From an uncultured Tateyamaria sp. (GTDB taxonomy: Bacteria; Pseudomonadota; Alphaproteobacteria; Rhodobacterales; Rhodobacteraceae), in assembly GCF_947494755.1 (NCBI RefSeq), contig NZ_CANLVZ010000001.1, positions 62,001-126,000 on the forward strand: 64,000 bases of DNA. Reading direction: 5' to 3'. A program made the position numbers and the translations under genes. Below, piece after piece: positions 36,413 to 45,946 of this stretch (position 1 is its first letter; the number at the start of each line of letters is the position of its first letter). Below the pieces are notes generated by a model, which was not told the origin of the DNA, searched no databases, and was given only the letters and a program-made list of their open reading frames with translations.

Positions 36413-36489
36413 TCCAGCCCTTCATCTTGCCCAATAAACTCCCGCCGGAGGCACCTGCTGTCTCCACTCAGACCGAGGGAAAGACGTAA
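36409..36489 (+). CDS. Candidate 26-codon micro-ORF bridging nuoD and nuoE
   Basis: A GTG at 36409 overlaps the nuoD stop (GTGA). The frame runs 26 codons and ends in a TAA at 36487-36489 whose last base is the first base of the nuoE ATG (TAATG). It starts [13 protein letters not shown] and is Pro-rich. The overlap at both ends is the same architecture as real gene junctions in this operon. It may be a coding or relay ORF; a chance frame cannot be excluded without comparison to relatives. Confidence 0.35.
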   Translation: MIQPFILPNKLPPEAPAVSTQTEGKT

Positions 36490-37721
36490 TGCTCCGCCGT
36501 CTCCATGCAGACCAACCCGACACCTTCGCCTTCACCCCCGCCAACCAAGCGTGGGCCGAAGCGCAGATCACCAAATATCCCGAAGGCCGTCAGGCCAGCG
36601 CTATCATTCCGCTGCTCTGGCGCGCGCAGGAACAGGAGGGCTGGTTGACCCGCCCCGCCATCGAGGCGGTCGCGGATATGCTTGATCTGGCCTATATCCG
36701 CGCGTTGGAAGTGGCCTCGTTCTACTTCATGTTTCAGCTGCAACCTGTTGGTTCTGTTGCCCATATTCAGGTCTGCGGCACGACATCTTGCATGATCTGC
36801 GGGGCCGAGGACCTTGTGGCCGTCTGCAAGGACAAGATCGCCGCCAAGGCGCATCAGCTCAGCGCGGATGGCAAGTTCAGTTGGGAAGAGGTCGAATGCC
36901 TCGGGTCCTGCGCCAACGCGCCTATGGCGCAGATCGGCAAGGACTATTACGAAGATCTGACCGCTGCCCGCATGGGCGAGATCATTGATGAGTTGGCCGC
37001 AGGGCAAGTGCCTACGCCGGGGCCGCAGAACGGGCGCTATGCGGCAGAGCCTCTGTCAGGGCTCACCACCCTCAAGGAAGCTGACAGCGGCCGCACCAAA
37101 TACAACGCCTCTGTGCAACTTGCGACGGATATCGGCGACACGGTCAAACGCATCGACGGGACCGAAGTGCCGCTGCTCGCCCCGTGGGGCAAGGCAAACG
37201 AGAACGTCGCACCAAGCGGGGACATGATGCCCCCGGACGGTCCGACCGGCAAACAGGGCGGCCGCACGGCCGCGGAAAAACCCGCGCCGCGCAATGTCGG
37301 CGCGTCCTCTGACAAAAGCGGCGAGGTGCCCGGTGAGGGGGCTGGCGTCGCGGCCAAGGGCAAGCCCGAGGTGGGAAGCGTCGCGCCGAAACCGGTCGAG
37401 AACGCCCATGCTGCTGCCCCGGGTCCGGGCACCAAGCCCGCCACCCTTGATGCGGCCCGTGCGGGTGGCCCGGACAATCTCAAGATGATCAAGGGTGTCG
37501 GGCCCAAGCTCGAGGCGTTATTGCACCGTCTTGGCTTTTACCACTTCGATCAGATCGCGGCGTGGAGCGGGGATGAGATCGCGTGGGTCGATCAGAACCT
37601 CGAAGGGTTCAAGGGACGTGTCAGCCGTGACAATTGGGTCACGCAGGCCACCGCTTTGGCGGCAGGAGAAGAGACAGAATTTTCCAAACGTGCGAAAAAA
37701 GAGGGCACGTACAAGAAGTAG
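36489..37721 (+). CDS. nuoE: NADH-quinone oxidoreductase subunit E with C-terminal helix-hairpin-helix extension
   Basis: 410 aa, about twice the usual 160-240. Residues 1-175 are the 24-kDa subunit with its 2Fe-2S ligands Cys96, Cys101 (CGTTSC), Cys137 and Cys141 (CLGSC), part of the NADH-oxidising module with NuoF. A disordered Pro/Gly/Ala/Lys linker follows (about 180-320). The C-terminal domain (323-404, [19 protein letters not shown]...) has a helix-hairpin-helix pattern like the predicted flap-endonuclease-like family. I count about 77% identity between this domain and that of the next gene product. The extension is known in Rhodobacterales NuoE from memory; its job is not established. 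Confidence 0.93.
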   Translation: MLRRLHADQPDTFAFTPANQAWAEAQITKYPEGRQASAIIPLLWRAQEQEGWLTRPAIEAVADMLDLAYIRALEVASFYFMFQLQPVGSVAHIQVCGTTSCMICGAEDLVAVCKDKIAAKAHQLSADGKFSWEEVECLGSCANAPMAQIGKDYYEDLTAARMGEIIDELAAGQVPTPGPQNGRYAAEPLSGLTTLKEADSGRTKYNASVQLATDIGDTVKRIDGTEVPLLAPWGKANENVAPSGDMMPPDGPTGKQGGRTAAEKPAPRNVGASSDKSGEVPGEGAGVAAKGKPEVGSVAPKPVENAHAAAPGPGTKPATLDAARAGGPDNLKMIKGVGPKLEALLHRLGFYHFDQIAAWSGDEIAWVDQNLEGFKGRVSRDNWVTQATALAAGEETEFSKRAKKEGTYKK

Positions 37722-37748
37722 TAGCCTCTAGACGGGGAAGGGACGGTC

Positions 37749-38513
37749 ATGGACAAGAAACAAGGTATGGTAAGTTGCGCACTCGGCTGCTGGCTGGTTG
37801 CAGCCCTTGGCGGGGCACTGGCAGCGGTCTTGCTGATGGTGATCGGCACGTGGACGTTCATGCAGGCGGTGTTTGCGGCAGGCGTGGTGTTTGTCGTCGC
37901 GGGCCTGTTGCTCAGCTTTATCATGTGCCGCCCCTTGCCTGCATTGGGCGAGGCGCAGGTGGGCAAGTCCGATGATGCACCTGCTGAAAAACCCAAGGCG
38001 GCTGCGGCCCCCGCACCCGCCCAAGCTGCTGCACCGGCCAAGGCGGCTGTGACTGTGTCCGAACCTGTGGCTGCCGAGGCCAAGGCGTCAGAAGACAAGG
38101 GTGCCGCCAAGGCCGCGCCGAAGGCCACGGCAAAACCAAAGGCTGCGGCCAAGCCGAAAGCCGAAGCCAAACCGAAAGCCGCGGCGAAAACCAAGGCCAA
38201 AGCTGCCCCAGCCGAAGCGGGCGAGGGCAAAAAACCCGCAACCCTCAGCGCGGCACGCGATGGTGGCCCCGACGACCTCAAACAGATCAAGGGCGTCGGC
38301 CCGAAACTGGAATCGCTGCTGCACTCGATGGGTTTTTACCACTTTGACCAGATCGCAGGCTGGGGCGCAGACGAAGTGGCTTGGGTCGATCAGAACCTCG
38401 AAGGGTTCAAGGGCCGCGTGAGCCGCGACGCATGGGTCGATCAGGCCAAGACGCTGGCCGCCGGTGGCACCACCGAGTTCTCCACGAAAGTCAAAAAGGG
38501 CGGCGTTTACTAA
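37749..38513 (+). CDS. Membrane protein with Lys/Ala/Pro linker and helix-hairpin-helix domain (NuoE-tail paralogue)
   Basis: 254 aa. Two N-terminal membrane helices (about 12-33 and 37-59) are followed by a long AKPKAAAKP-type repetitive linker (about 70-165). A helix-hairpin-helix domain (169-250) is nearly the same as the tail of NuoE directly upstream; [24 protein letters not shown] and EFS are shared. The gene looks like a duplication of the nuoE 3' end fused to a membrane anchor. The soluble domain would lie close to the membrane, possibly interacting with complex I or with the same partner as the NuoE tail. Function unknown. Confidence 0.82.
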   Translation: MDKKQGMVSCALGCWLVAALGGALAAVLLMVIGTWTFMQAVFAAGVVFVVAGLLLSFIMCRPLPALGEAQVGKSDDAPAEKPKAAAAPAPAQAAAPAKAAVTVSEPVAAEAKASEDKGAAKAAPKATAKPKAAAKPKAEAKPKAAAKTKAKAAPAEAGEGKKPATLSAARDGGPDDLKQIKGVGPKLESLLHSMGFYHFDQIAGWGADEVAWVDQNLEGFKGRVSRDAWVDQAKTLAAGGTTEFSTKVKKGGVY

Positions 38514-38516
38514 AGC

Positions 38517-38735
38517 ATGTCCGCCCCGCTTGATCCCAAACAGGCTCGTCAGGGCCGTATCGCGGCCCTCGTTATTGCGGGGGCCGCTTTGCTGTCGATC
38601 TTTGCGCCGGTGATCGTCGGCGTTCTCGGCCTGCCACCCCGGTTCGAGATACTTTTGCTGCTTTTCGCACTGGCTGCGTTCATTTGGGCACTGGTGGTGG
38701 CGCTCAGGATTTGGCAAAACAGCCGAGACACATGA
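38517..38735 (+). CDS. Small two-helix membrane protein (DUF5337-like) in nuo operon
   Basis: 72 aa. A charged N-terminus ([15 protein letters not shown]) leads to two hydrophobic helices ([21 protein letters not shown] and [19 protein letters not shown]) separated by a short PPRFE turn. It ends RIWQNSRDT. It resembles a short Rhodobacterales family I recall as DUF5337. It starts 3 bp after the preceding stop and is followed by nuoF after 37 bp. No known function; its place within nuo suggests an accessory role. Confidence 0.72.
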   Translation: MSAPLDPKQARQGRIAALVIAGAALLSIFAPVIVGVLGLPPRFEILLLLFALAAFIWALVVALRIWQNSRDT

Positions 38736-38772
38736 AACGGCCCGGCGCGGGGCCGCACCGAGAGGATCTGAC

Positions 38773-40050
38773 ATGCTGGCCGACCAGGATCGCATCTTTA
38801 CCAACTTGTACGGAATGCACGACCGCACGCTCAAGGGCGCGCAGGCGCGCGGCCACTGGGATGGCACCGACAAGCTGATCCAGAAGGGGCGCGACTGGGT
38901 TGTTCAGGAGATGAAAGATTCAGGCCTGCGTGGGCGCGGCGGTGCGGGTTTCCCCACCGGCCTGAAATGGTCCTTCATGCCCAAGGAAAGCGACGGCCGC
39001 CCCAGCTATCTGGTTGTGAACGCGGATGAATCCGAACCCGGCACCTGCAAGGACCGCGAGATCATGCGCCATGATCCGCACACCTTGATCGAGGGGTGCC
39101 TGATCGCCTCCTTCGCGATGAATGCCAACGCCTGCTACATCTACATCCGCGGCGAATATATCCGCGAGAAAGAGGCGCTGCAGGCCGCCATCGACGAGGC
39201 GTACGACGCTGGCCTGGTTGGCAAAAACGCTGCCGGATCGGGCTGGGATTTCGAGATTTACCTGCATCACGGAGCAGGGGCCTATATCTGCGGCGAGGAA
39301 ACCGCACTGCTGGAATCGCTTGAGGGCAAAAAAGGCATGCCCCGGATGAAGCCGCCGTTTCCGGCCGGTGCGGGCCTTTATGGTTGCCCGACCACTGTGA
39401 ACAACGTCGAATCCATTGCCGTTGTGCCCACCATCCTGCGGCGCGGCGCGTCATGGTTTTCGTCCTTTGGCCGACCCAACAATGCAGGCACCAAGCTGTT
39501 TGCGATCTCGGGCCATGTGAACAACCCCTGCGTCGTCGAGGAATCGATGAGCATCCCGTTCGAAGAGTTGATCGAAAAGCATTGCGGCGGCATTCGCGGT
39601 GGGTGGGACAACCTCAAGGCGGTCATCCCCGGTGGCTCCTCCGTGCCCAACGTGCGCGGCGAACACATGCGCGACGCGATCATGGATTTCGATGCGCTCA
39701 AGGAAAAGGGGTCGTCCCTTGGTACGGCTGCCGTCATCGTGATGGATCAAAGCACCGATATCATCAAGGCGATCTGGCGGCTGTCGAAGTTCTACAAACA
39801 CGAAAGCTGCGGGCAATGTACGCCGTGTCGCGAAGGCACCGGCTGGATGATGCGCGTGATGGACCGTCTGGTGAAGGGCGAGGCGGAGGTCGAGGAGATC
39901 GACATGCTGCTCGATGTGACCAAACAGGTTGAGGGCCACACCATCTGCGCGCTTGGCGACGCGGCGGCCTGGCCGATCCAGGGGTTGATCAAGAACTTCC
40001 GCGACGAGATCGAAGATCGGATCAGCCACAAGCGGATCGCTGCGGAGTAG
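38773..40050 (+). CDS. nuoF: NADH-quinone oxidoreductase subunit F (51 kDa)
   Basis: 425 aa subunit binding NADH, FMN and cluster N3. [16 protein letters not shown] is the NADH loop, and [21 protein letters not shown] and [19 protein letters not shown] are the FMN site. [16 protein letters not shown] together with a C-terminal Cys ([16 protein letters not shown]) binds 4Fe-4S. Length and order are normal. The following 9 bp lead into an atypical low-GC small gene. Confidence 0.97.
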   Translation: MLADQDRIFTNLYGMHDRTLKGAQARGHWDGTDKLIQKGRDWVVQEMKDSGLRGRGGAGFPTGLKWSFMPKESDGRPSYLVVNADESEPGTCKDREIMRHDPHTLIEGCLIASFAMNANACYIYIRGEYIREKEALQAAIDEAYDAGLVGKNAAGSGWDFEIYLHHGAGAYICGEETALLESLEGKKGMPRMKPPFPAGAGLYGCPTTVNNVESIAVVPTILRRGASWFSSFGRPNNAGTKLFAISGHVNNPCVVEESMSIPFEELIEKHCGGIRGGWDNLKAVIPGGSSVPNVRGEHMRDAIMDFDALKEKGSSLGTAAVIVMDQSTDIIKAIWRLSKFYKHESCGQCTPCREGTGWMMRVMDRLVKGEAEVEEIDMLLDVTKQVEGHTICALGDAAAWPIQGLIKNFRDEIEDRISHKRIAAE

Positions 40051-40059
40051 GATGCTTTC

Positions 40060-40260
40060 ATGCTGAACAATATTGGCTTGCCTGGCATCCTGTTCTTGTT
40101 GGTCTTGATAATATTTCCACTGACGTTCTGGAAAATCTTTACCAAGGCGGGCTTCAGCGGTTTTTGGGGTTTGTTTTCTATTTTGCCAGGTGGAGTATTT
40201 GTGCTGTTACTGGTGTTGGCGTTTGTCGACTGGCCGGCAAATCGCAAATCTGACCCGTAG
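40060..40260 (+). CDS. Small low-GC membrane protein between nuoF and the lipoprotein gene
   Basis: 66 aa with two hydrophobic helices (LPGILFLLVLIIFPLTFW and ILPGGVFVLLLVLAFVDWP) joined by KIFTKAGFSGFWGLFS. The GFSGFWGL motif recalls small bacterial membrane proteins of unknown role. The base composition is clearly more AT-rich than the flanking nuo genes, roughly half GC against about 62%, which suggests later insertion. RBS is poor. No family assigned. Confidence 0.55.
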   Translation: MLNNIGLPGILFLLVLIIFPLTFWKIFTKAGFSGFWGLFSILPGGVFVLLLVLAFVDWPANRKSDP

Positions 40261-40531
40261 TCTTTGGCCGCAAATAGCCACGAGAGGTCCTCAGTCAGGT
40301 GCGTGAGCTGCTGTGAGTGACGAACTACGAGAAGTAGATTTTTGGGCGAAATGCCTAGTGATCTGACGAAAGGCCTGCCAATTCTGTCGCAGCGTAACAG
40401 CTATATTCTTGCTGTCGCGATGACGACGCAGTGCTTTCATCACGCGAAATTCCATGGCAATAGAGATAAGGCCACGGCTGACGGCATCTGCCCGCAGCCC
40501 AAGAACAGCGCTGAGGCGCGGAGAAGACATT
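40261..40531. other. Low-GC spacer inside the nuo operon, no gene recognised
   Basis: 271 bp between the 66-aa gene and the lipoprotein gene, more AT-rich than its surroundings. No open frame in it resembles a known protein, and no transposon ends or target-site repeats were found. Only short inverted repeats such as ACAGC/GCTGT near 40400 are seen. Together with the preceding gene it interrupts the otherwise tight operon. Confidence 0.4.
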
Positions 40532-40897
40532 ATGACGAGCATGACCACATTTTCCCTTCGGAACGCGCGGATGACAGGTGCCCTTTTGATCGCGGGCCTT
40601 CTGCTGTCAGCCTGCGCCGAACGCCGCGCCGACCGCGTCGCCTTTGACGGGCAGTTCTTCCGCTCATCCAGCAGCAAGGTCGACCGGCAACGCGATCAGT
40701 TCGAAGTGTCGGTCAGTCCGGTCTCTGCGTCGCTGGAAGGGGCCCGCGAGGCGGGGCGGTATGAGGCAACGCGCTATTGCATCAGATCCTTTGGCACCTC
40801 CAATATCGACTGGGTCAATGGCCCCGACGCCGAGGACGGGCGCTTGCGCATTTCGGGTGACAAGCTGCTGTTGCGCGGCGCCTGCGCGCCAGAGTGA
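40532..40897 (+). CDS. Predicted lipoprotein in nuo operon
   Basis: 121 aa. The N-terminus (LRNARMTGALLIAGLLLSAC) is a lipoprotein signal with lipobox LSAC. The start is the ATG at 40532 behind GGAGAAG, with a later ATG at 40571 also plausible. The mature part contains RVAFDGQFFRSSSSKVDRQRDQFEVSVSPVSASLEGAREAGRYEATRYCI, a small beta-rich domain with two Cys near the C-terminus. I do not recognise a function. Its place between nuoF and nuoG is notable because complex I subunits have no periplasmic lipoproteins. Confidence 0.75.
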   Translation: MTSMTTFSLRNARMTGALLIAGLLLSACAERRADRVAFDGQFFRSSSSKVDRQRDQFEVSVSPVSASLEGAREAGRYEATRYCIRSFGTSNIDWVNGPDAEDGRLRISGDKLLLRGACAPE

Positions 40898-40898
40898 T

Positions 40899-40986
40899 CA
40901 CAACCCGCGCAGATGGCGACAAATTGCGCGCTAACGGGTTGTGCAAACCCATGATATTGCATAGCACAAAGGTGTTTTCCCACCTT
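40899..40986 (+). promoter_or_regulatory. Competing hairpins in the gap before the exported-protein gene
   Basis: CACAACCCG (40899-40907) pairs exactly with CGGGTTGTG (40935-40943). TTGTGC (40939-40944), which overlaps that second arm, can instead pair with GCACAA (40964-40969). A third stem, AAGGTG/CACCTT (40969-40986), follows. Mutually exclusive stems of this kind are typical of attenuators or structured leaders. The function here is inferred. Confidence 0.4.
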
Positions 40987-41016
40987 GCGTTACATCGACG
41001 CGAAAAGTGGAGAGAT

Positions 41017-41418
41017 ATGATGCGCGCAATGACAACAGCCTTGATCCTTAGCCTGACTGCCGGAACCGTTTCGGCGAAACCGCATCTGCGGGATGTGGCC
41101 GAAATCGATGACACGATTCTGGCCGTCGGGATCGCGGACGAGATCCGCAAAAATTGTCCCGACATTTCGGCGCGGGTGTTTCAGGCCTACCGTATCGTGA
41201 CCGGTCTGAAGACGACTGCCCGCAATCTGGGCTATTCGGATGAAGAGATTGACGCTTACCGCAAATCCGACGCCGAAAAGGCCCGCCTCAAACGTGAGGG
41301 CAACAGCTATCTCGCGCAGCAGGGTGTAAAGGCGGGCGACCCGGCCAGCTATTGCGCCGCCGGGCGTGACGAAATCAAAAAAGGCGGCCAGATCGGCGCC
41401 CTACTGAGGATGAACTGA
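41017..41418 (+). CDS. Exported small protein in nuo operon (DUF5333-like)
   Basis: 133 aa. A signal peptide (MMRAMTTALILSLTAGTVSA) is cut before KPHLRD. The mature helical part, VAEIDDTILAVGIADEIRKNCPDISARVFQAYRIVTGLKTTARNLGYSDEEIDAY, resembles a Rhodobacterales family I recall as DUF5333, with two conserved Cys (NCPD and SYCAAGRDEI). The start is 41017 or 41020, behind GGAGAG. It lies 3 bp before nuoG. Role unknown, periplasmic by prediction. Confidence 0.75.
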   Translation: MMRAMTTALILSLTAGTVSAKPHLRDVAEIDDTILAVGIADEIRKNCPDISARVFQAYRIVTGLKTTARNLGYSDEEIDAYRKSDAEKARLKREGNSYLAQQGVKAGDPASYCAAGRDEIKKGGQIGALLRMN

Positions 41419-41421
41419 CGT

Positions 41422-43440
41422 ATGAGCAACCTCCGCAAGATCATCATCGACGGACAAGAGGTCGAAGTGGACGGGGCCATGACCCTGATCCAGGCCTGTG
41501 AAGAAGCGGGCATCGAAATCCCCCGGTTCTGCTATCACGAGCGTCTGTCGATTGCGGGCAACTGCCGGATGTGTCTTGTCGAGGTTGTGGGTGGTCCGCC
41601 CAAGCCTGCCGCCTCTTGCGCCATGCAGGTCAAGGACTTGCGCCCCGGCCCCGAAGGCCAGCCCCCGGTCGTCAAGACGAATTCGCCCATGGTCAAGAAG
41701 GCCCGCGAGGGTGTCATGGAATTCCTGCTGATCAACCACCCGCTCGATTGCCCGATCTGCGATCAGGGCGGCGAATGCGACTTGCAGGATCAGGCGATGG
41801 CCTATGGCGTGGACTTCTCGCGCTTCCGCGAGCCCAAGCGCGCGACGGACGATCTGGACCTCGGCCCGCTGGTCGAAACCCACATGACCCGCTGCATTTC
41901 GTGCACCCGCTGCGTACGTTTCACCACCGAAGTGGCGGGTATCACCCAGATGGGTCAGACGGGGCGCGGTGAGGATGCCGAAATCACGTCTTACTTGGGC
42001 GAGACGCTGGAATCGAACCTGCAGGGCAACATCATCGATCTGTGCCCCGTGGGTGCGCTGGTGTCGAAACCCTACGCCTTCACCGCCCGCCCTTGGGAGC
42101 TGACCAAGACCGAAAGCATCGACGTGATGGACGGCATGGGTGCCTCGATCCGCGTTGACACCAAAGGGCGCGAAGTGATGCGGTTCCTGCCGCTCAACCA
42201 TGACGGCGTGAACGAGGAATGGATTTCGGACAAGACCCGCTTTGTCTGGGACGGGCTGCGCCGCCAGCGGCTCGACAAACCCTACATCCGCGAAAATGGA
42301 AAGTTGCGCCCGGCCACATGGCCCGAGGCGCTTGGCAAGGCCGCTGAGGCGATCAAAGGCGCGTCCAATCTGGCCGGTCTGGTCGGTGATCTGGCTTCGG
42401 TCGAGGCGGCTTATGCGCTGAAATCCCTGATTGAGGGGCAGGGCGGCATTGTCGAATGCCGCACCGATGGGGCCAAGCTGCCAAGCGGCAATCGTGCCGC
42501 CTATGTGGGCACCGCCGCCATCGAAGATATTGATGATGCCGAGATGATCCTGCTGATCGGCACCAATCCCCGCCTTGAAGCGCCCGTGCTCAACGCGCGC
42601 ATCCGCAAGGCTTGGACGCGCGGGGCCAAGGTTGCGATGATCGGCGAGGCGGTTGATCTGACCTATGATGTGAGCCATATCGGCACGGATCGTGCCGCCC
42701 TCGAGAACCTGTCGAAAATGGATCATTCGGACAAACAGGGCACCCGCGGTGTGATGATCATCGGTCAAGGCGCGCTGCAAGGCGAAGATGGTGCCGCGGT
42801 TCTGGCCATGGCGCAGGCCACGGCTGCGGCGGCGCAGTCGAAACTGCTGGTGCTGCACACCGCCGCGTCCCGTGTCGGTGCGATGGATATTGGTGCCACC
42901 AACGACAACGGCATGGCCGCCATTGACGGGGCCGACGTGATCTACAACCTTGGTGCGGACGAGATCGAAATCGCCGCGGGGGCGTTCGTGATCTATCAGG
43001 GCAGCCACGGGGATCGCGGCGCACACCGCGCAGACGTGATCCTGCCCGGTGCGGCCTACACCGAAGAGGGCGGGGTGTTCGTCAACACCGAAGGGCGGCC
43101 ACAGCTTGCGGCCCGCGCCAGCTTTGCGCCCGGTGAGGCCAAGGAAAACTGGGCGATCCTGCGCGCGCTGTCGGGTGAGATGGAGGCGACGCTGCCTTTC
43201 GACAGCCTTGCCGCGCTGCGCAACGAGATCGTCGCGGCGCATCCGCATCTGGCGGACATCGACGTGGTGGCCGAGAATGAAGGCGAGGCGCTGGCGCAAG
43301 GCACGCTCGGGTCTGGCACGTTCGCCTCGCACATCACCGATTTTTACCTGACCAACCCCATCGCTCGGGCCAGCCAGCTGATGGCCGAACTCAGCGCCAA
43401 CGCCAAGGCGCGCCGGACCGAGGCGATGGCCGCCGAATGA
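41422..43440 (+). CDS. nuoG: NADH-quinone oxidoreductase subunit G (75 kDa)
   Basis: 672 aa Fe-S subunit of the NADH-oxidising module. The N-terminal 2Fe-2S domain is [19 protein letters not shown]. The His/Cys 4Fe-4S motif and [15 protein letters not shown] follow, then [17 protein letters not shown]. The C-terminal part is a molybdopterin-oxidoreductase-like fold without cofactor residues, shorter than the E. coli form and like the mitochondrial subunit. The next gene overlaps its stop by 4 bp. Confidence 0.97.
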   Translation: MSNLRKIIIDGQEVEVDGAMTLIQACEEAGIEIPRFCYHERLSIAGNCRMCLVEVVGGPPKPAASCAMQVKDLRPGPEGQPPVVKTNSPMVKKAREGVMEFLLINHPLDCPICDQGGECDLQDQAMAYGVDFSRFREPKRATDDLDLGPLVETHMTRCISCTRCVRFTTEVAGITQMGQTGRGEDAEITSYLGETLESNLQGNIIDLCPVGALVSKPYAFTARPWELTKTESIDVMDGMGASIRVDTKGREVMRFLPLNHDGVNEEWISDKTRFVWDGLRRQRLDKPYIRENGKLRPATWPEALGKAAEAIKGASNLAGLVGDLASVEAAYALKSLIEGQGGIVECRTDGAKLPSGNRAAYVGTAAIEDIDDAEMILLIGTNPRLEAPVLNARIRKAWTRGAKVAMIGEAVDLTYDVSHIGTDRAALENLSKMDHSDKQGTRGVMIIGQGALQGEDGAAVLAMAQATAAAAQSKLLVLHTAASRVGAMDIGATNDNGMAAIDGADVIYNLGADEIEIAAGAFVIYQGSHGDRGAHRADVILPGAAYTEEGGVFVNTEGRPQLAARASFAPGEAKENWAILRALSGEMEATLPFDSLAALRNEIVAAHPHLADIDVVAENEGEALAQGTLGSGTFASHITDFYLTNPIARASQLMAELSANAKARRTEAMAAE

Positions 43441-43817
43441 AGGCGGCGTGGATCATATCCATGATGCCGCTTGCCGCCTGTGAAACGGTGCCCACGGCCG
43501 AGCAGTTCATCCCCGACTATCGGGGTGTAGAAACGCAGCTGCTGGCCGATGATCTGGTGCAGTTCAATGTCTCGATGACCAACGCGCTGAGCGCGCAGGA
43601 CGTGGCCAACTATGCCGAATGTGCCGCCGCTGGATATACGCTGATCCGGGGCTGGGGATTTGCGCGTCATTTGCGCACAAATGTGAATGAAGAGGCTGGC
43701 GTGTGGGCGGCGGATGCTGTTTACACCATCTCGCCAGCCCTGCCACGTGGGATCAAGACCATCGACGCCGAAGTCGTGGCCGCATCCTGCGCGGAGAAGG
43801 GAATACCGACGGTGTGA
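43437..43817 (+). CDS. Predicted lipoprotein overlapping nuoG
   Basis: 126 aa. The very short signal [15 protein letters not shown] carries the lipobox LAAC. The mature domain ([47 protein letters not shown]...) has three Cys, alternating strands and a conserved-looking [16 protein letters not shown] stretch. ATGA overlap with nuoG and 6 bp to nuoH show translation within the operon. No family recognised. It is the second lipoprotein gene embedded among complex I genes. Confidence 0.75.
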   Translation: MKAAWIISMMPLAACETVPTAEQFIPDYRGVETQLLADDLVQFNVSMTNALSAQDVANYAECAAAGYTLIRGWGFARHLRTNVNEEAGVWAADAVYTISPALPRGIKTIDAEVVAASCAEKGIPTV

Positions 43818-43823
43818 GGATAC

Positions 43824-44861
43824 ATGGCTGACTTCTTTACCACTCCTGGCGGCATCGCCGTCCTGATCCTTGCCCAGGTGCTGGCTGTCGTGGCGTTCGT
43901 CATGATTTCGCTGCTGTTTCTGGTCTATGGCGACCGCAAGATCTGGGCGGCGGTCCAGATGCGGCGCGGACCCAACGTGGTGGGCACCTTTGGCCTGCTG
44001 CAAACTGTGGCCGATGCGCTGAAATATGTCGTCAAAGAGGTCGTCGTGCCTGCGGGGGCGGACAAGACAGTCTTCATGCTCGCCCCCATGACCAGTTTCG
44101 TGTTGGCGATGGTGGCCTGGGCTGTGATCCCGTTCAATGACGGTTGGGTGCTCAGCGATATCAACGTCGCGATCCTCTATGTCTTCGCCATTTCCTCGCT
44201 TGAGGTCTACGGCGTGATCATGGGCGGATGGGCGTCAAACTCGAAATATCCTTTCCTCGGCTCGCTGCGCTCGGCGGCGCAGATGATCTCTTATGAAGTC
44301 TCCATTGGCCTCATCATCATCGGGGTGATCCTGTCCACGGGTTCGCTGAATTTCGGGGCCATCGTGAATGCGCAGGACACCGGGTACGGGTTCTTTGGCT
44401 GGTACTGGCTGCCGCACCTGCCGATGGTGTTCCTGTTCTTTATCAGTGCCTTGGCCGAAACAAACCGTCCACCCTTCGATCTGCCTGAAGCGGAATCCGA
44501 ACTGGTGGCGGGCTATCAGGTCGAATATTCCTCAACCCCGTTCCTGTTGTTCATGGCCGGCGAATATATCGCGATTTTCCTGATGTGCGCGCTGATGTCG
44601 CTGCTGTTCTTTGGCGGCTGGCTGTCGCCCATTCCGGGTCTGCCGGACGGTGTGCTGTGGATGGTGGCCAAGATGGCGTTCTTCTTCTTCCTGTTTGCGA
44701 TGATCAAGGCGATCACCCCGCGCTACCGCTATGACCAGTTGATGCGGCTCGGGTGGAAAGTGTTCCTGCCCTTCAGTCTTGTCTGGGTCGTGTTCGTGGC
44801 CTTTGCGGCCAAGTTCGACTGGTTCTGGGGCATCTATGCCCGTTGGGCCACAGGAGCGTAA
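43824..44861 (+). CDS. nuoH: NADH-quinone oxidoreductase subunit H
   Basis: 345 aa membrane subunit at the junction with the peripheral arm, forming the quinone entry. ERK-like [25 protein letters not shown] and [27 protein letters not shown] (acidic quinone-proton path) identify it. About eight helices are expected. [19 protein letters not shown] closes the family pattern. Confidence 0.97.
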   Translation: MADFFTTPGGIAVLILAQVLAVVAFVMISLLFLVYGDRKIWAAVQMRRGPNVVGTFGLLQTVADALKYVVKEVVVPAGADKTVFMLAPMTSFVLAMVAWAVIPFNDGWVLSDINVAILYVFAISSLEVYGVIMGGWASNSKYPFLGSLRSAAQMISYEVSIGLIIIGVILSTGSLNFGAIVNAQDTGYGFFGWYWLPHLPMVFLFFISALAETNRPPFDLPEAESELVAGYQVEYSSTPFLLFMAGEYIAIFLMCALMSLLFFGGWLSPIPGLPDGVLWMVAKMAFFFFLFAMIKAITPRYRYDQLMRLGWKVFLPFSLVWVVFVAFAAKFDWFWGIYARWATGA

Positions 44862-44863
44862 CG

Positions 44864-45052
44864 ATGAGCCTCGCAGAAGCCATCACGCAGAGTTCGGCAC
44901 ATGATCTGGCGGATCTGACCGCCTTTATCGTGTCGGAATGCGAGATGTGTACGCAGGATGCGGATGGTGCGATGGTAGACATTAACAATGACGATGTGAT
45001 CGCCGCCTTCAAGGCATGGGCGGACATGAAACGAGACGGACAGGGGCGCTGA
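44864..45052 (+). CDS. Small soluble protein between nuoH and nuoI
   Basis: 62 aa starting 2 bp behind the nuoH stop. It is acidic with two Cys in [12 protein letters not shown] and helical ends ([40 protein letters not shown]). There is no signal peptide or membrane helix. nuoI starts 1 bp after its stop. No known family comes to mind. The CxxC-type pair next to the ferredoxin-like subunit gene might indicate an Fe-S-related accessory role, which is speculation. Confidence 0.65.
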   Translation: MSLAEAITQSSAHDLADLTAFIVSECEMCTQDADGAMVDINNDDVIAAFKAWADMKRDGQGR

Positions 45053-45053
45053 T

Positions 45054-45548
45054 ATGACTCAGATCGACTATGGCCGCGCGGCCAAATACTTTCTGCTTCA
45101 GGATTTTTGGGTGGGCATGAAGCTGGGCCTGAAATACTTTTTCGCGCCCAAGGCCACGCTGAACTATCCGCATGAGAAGGGGCCTTTGTCCCCGCGCTTT
45201 CGCGGTGAACACGCGCTGCGCCGCTATCCCAATGGCGAAGAACGCTGCATTGCGTGCAAGCTGTGCGAGGCGATCTGCCCGGCCCAGGCCATCACCATCG
45301 ACGCCGAGCCGCGCGAAGACGGCAGCCGCCGGACCACCCGCTATGACATCGACATGACCAAGTGTATCTATTGCGGCTTCTGCCAGGAGGCCTGTCCGGT
45401 AGATGCCATCGTCGAGGGGCCGAATTTTGAATTCAGCACCGAAACCCGCGAAGAGTTGTATTACGACAAGGACAAGCTGCTGGCCAATGGCGAGCGGTGG
45501 GAAGCCGAAATCGCACGCAACCTCGAACTGGACGCGCCCTACCGATGA
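45054..45548 (+). CDS. nuoI: NADH-quinone oxidoreductase subunit I (23 kDa, 8Fe ferredoxin)
   Basis: 164 aa carrying clusters N6a and N6b. The two 4Fe-4S motifs are [16 protein letters not shown] and [16 protein letters not shown]. The amphipathic N-terminus ([14 protein letters not shown]) packs on the membrane. [18 protein letters not shown] is the usual C-terminal block. Stop overlaps the CMD-like gene by 4 bp. Confidence 0.97.
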   Translation: MTQIDYGRAAKYFLLQDFWVGMKLGLKYFFAPKATLNYPHEKGPLSPRFRGEHALRRYPNGEERCIACKLCEAICPAQAITIDAEPREDGSRRTTRYDIDMTKCIYCGFCQEACPVDAIVEGPNFEFSTETREELYYDKDKLLANGERWEAEIARNLELDAPYR

Positions 45549-45946
45549 GCGAGCCGATCAACCCTTTTGCCGCGATGCTCGAGCAGGTGCAAGAAATGAC
45601 CAAGTCCTTTCCGCAAATGCAGGCGTTCGACCCCAAAGCACTTGAGGCGATGTGGCCGACCATGCCCAAAGAGGTGATGGAGCAGTGGTTCGGCAACGCG
45701 CTGAACGAAGATGGACTGGATGCCAAGACCAAGCTGCTGCTGACCCTTGCGGGCCTCACCATGCAAGGCGCGCAGGCCGACACCGCTGTGCGCCAGACCG
45801 TACGCCATGCGCGCGAAGCCGGCGCCACCGATCAGCAGATTTCCGAGACCTTGGGCATGATGGCGATGTTTGCCGGTGTACCTGCGGTGACCCGTGCGAC
45901 CGGGCTCGCCCAAGAGGTCATGGCCGAAGATAAGGACAAGACATGA
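45545..45946 (+). CDS. Carboxymuconolactone-decarboxylase-like (AhpD-fold) protein in nuo operon
   Basis: 133 aa. A helical CMD-type domain is visible ([59 protein letters not shown]). The Cys-x-x-Cys of redox-active AhpD is absent, since the protein has no cysteine, so peroxide-linked activity is unlikely. It overlaps nuoI and nuoJ by 4 bp each (ATGA), so it is fully embedded in the operon. Function not known. Confidence 0.75.
   Translation: MSEPINPFAAMLEQVQEMTKSFPQMQAFDPKALEAMWPTMPKEVMEQWFGNALNEDGLDAKTKLLLTLAGLTMQGAQADTAVRQTVRHAREAGATDQQISETLGMMAMFAGVPAVTRATGLAQEVMAEDKDKT

Noticed and set aside
40291-40677. Minus-strand frame across the low-GC spacer as a transposase remnant
   Set aside because: Basic composition is suggestive, but no DDE motif, terminal repeats or recognisable family block could be found.
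41401-43332. Long open frame antisense to nuoG
   Set aside because: No motif or RBS, and nuoG is unmistakable on the other strand; a GC-driven shadow.
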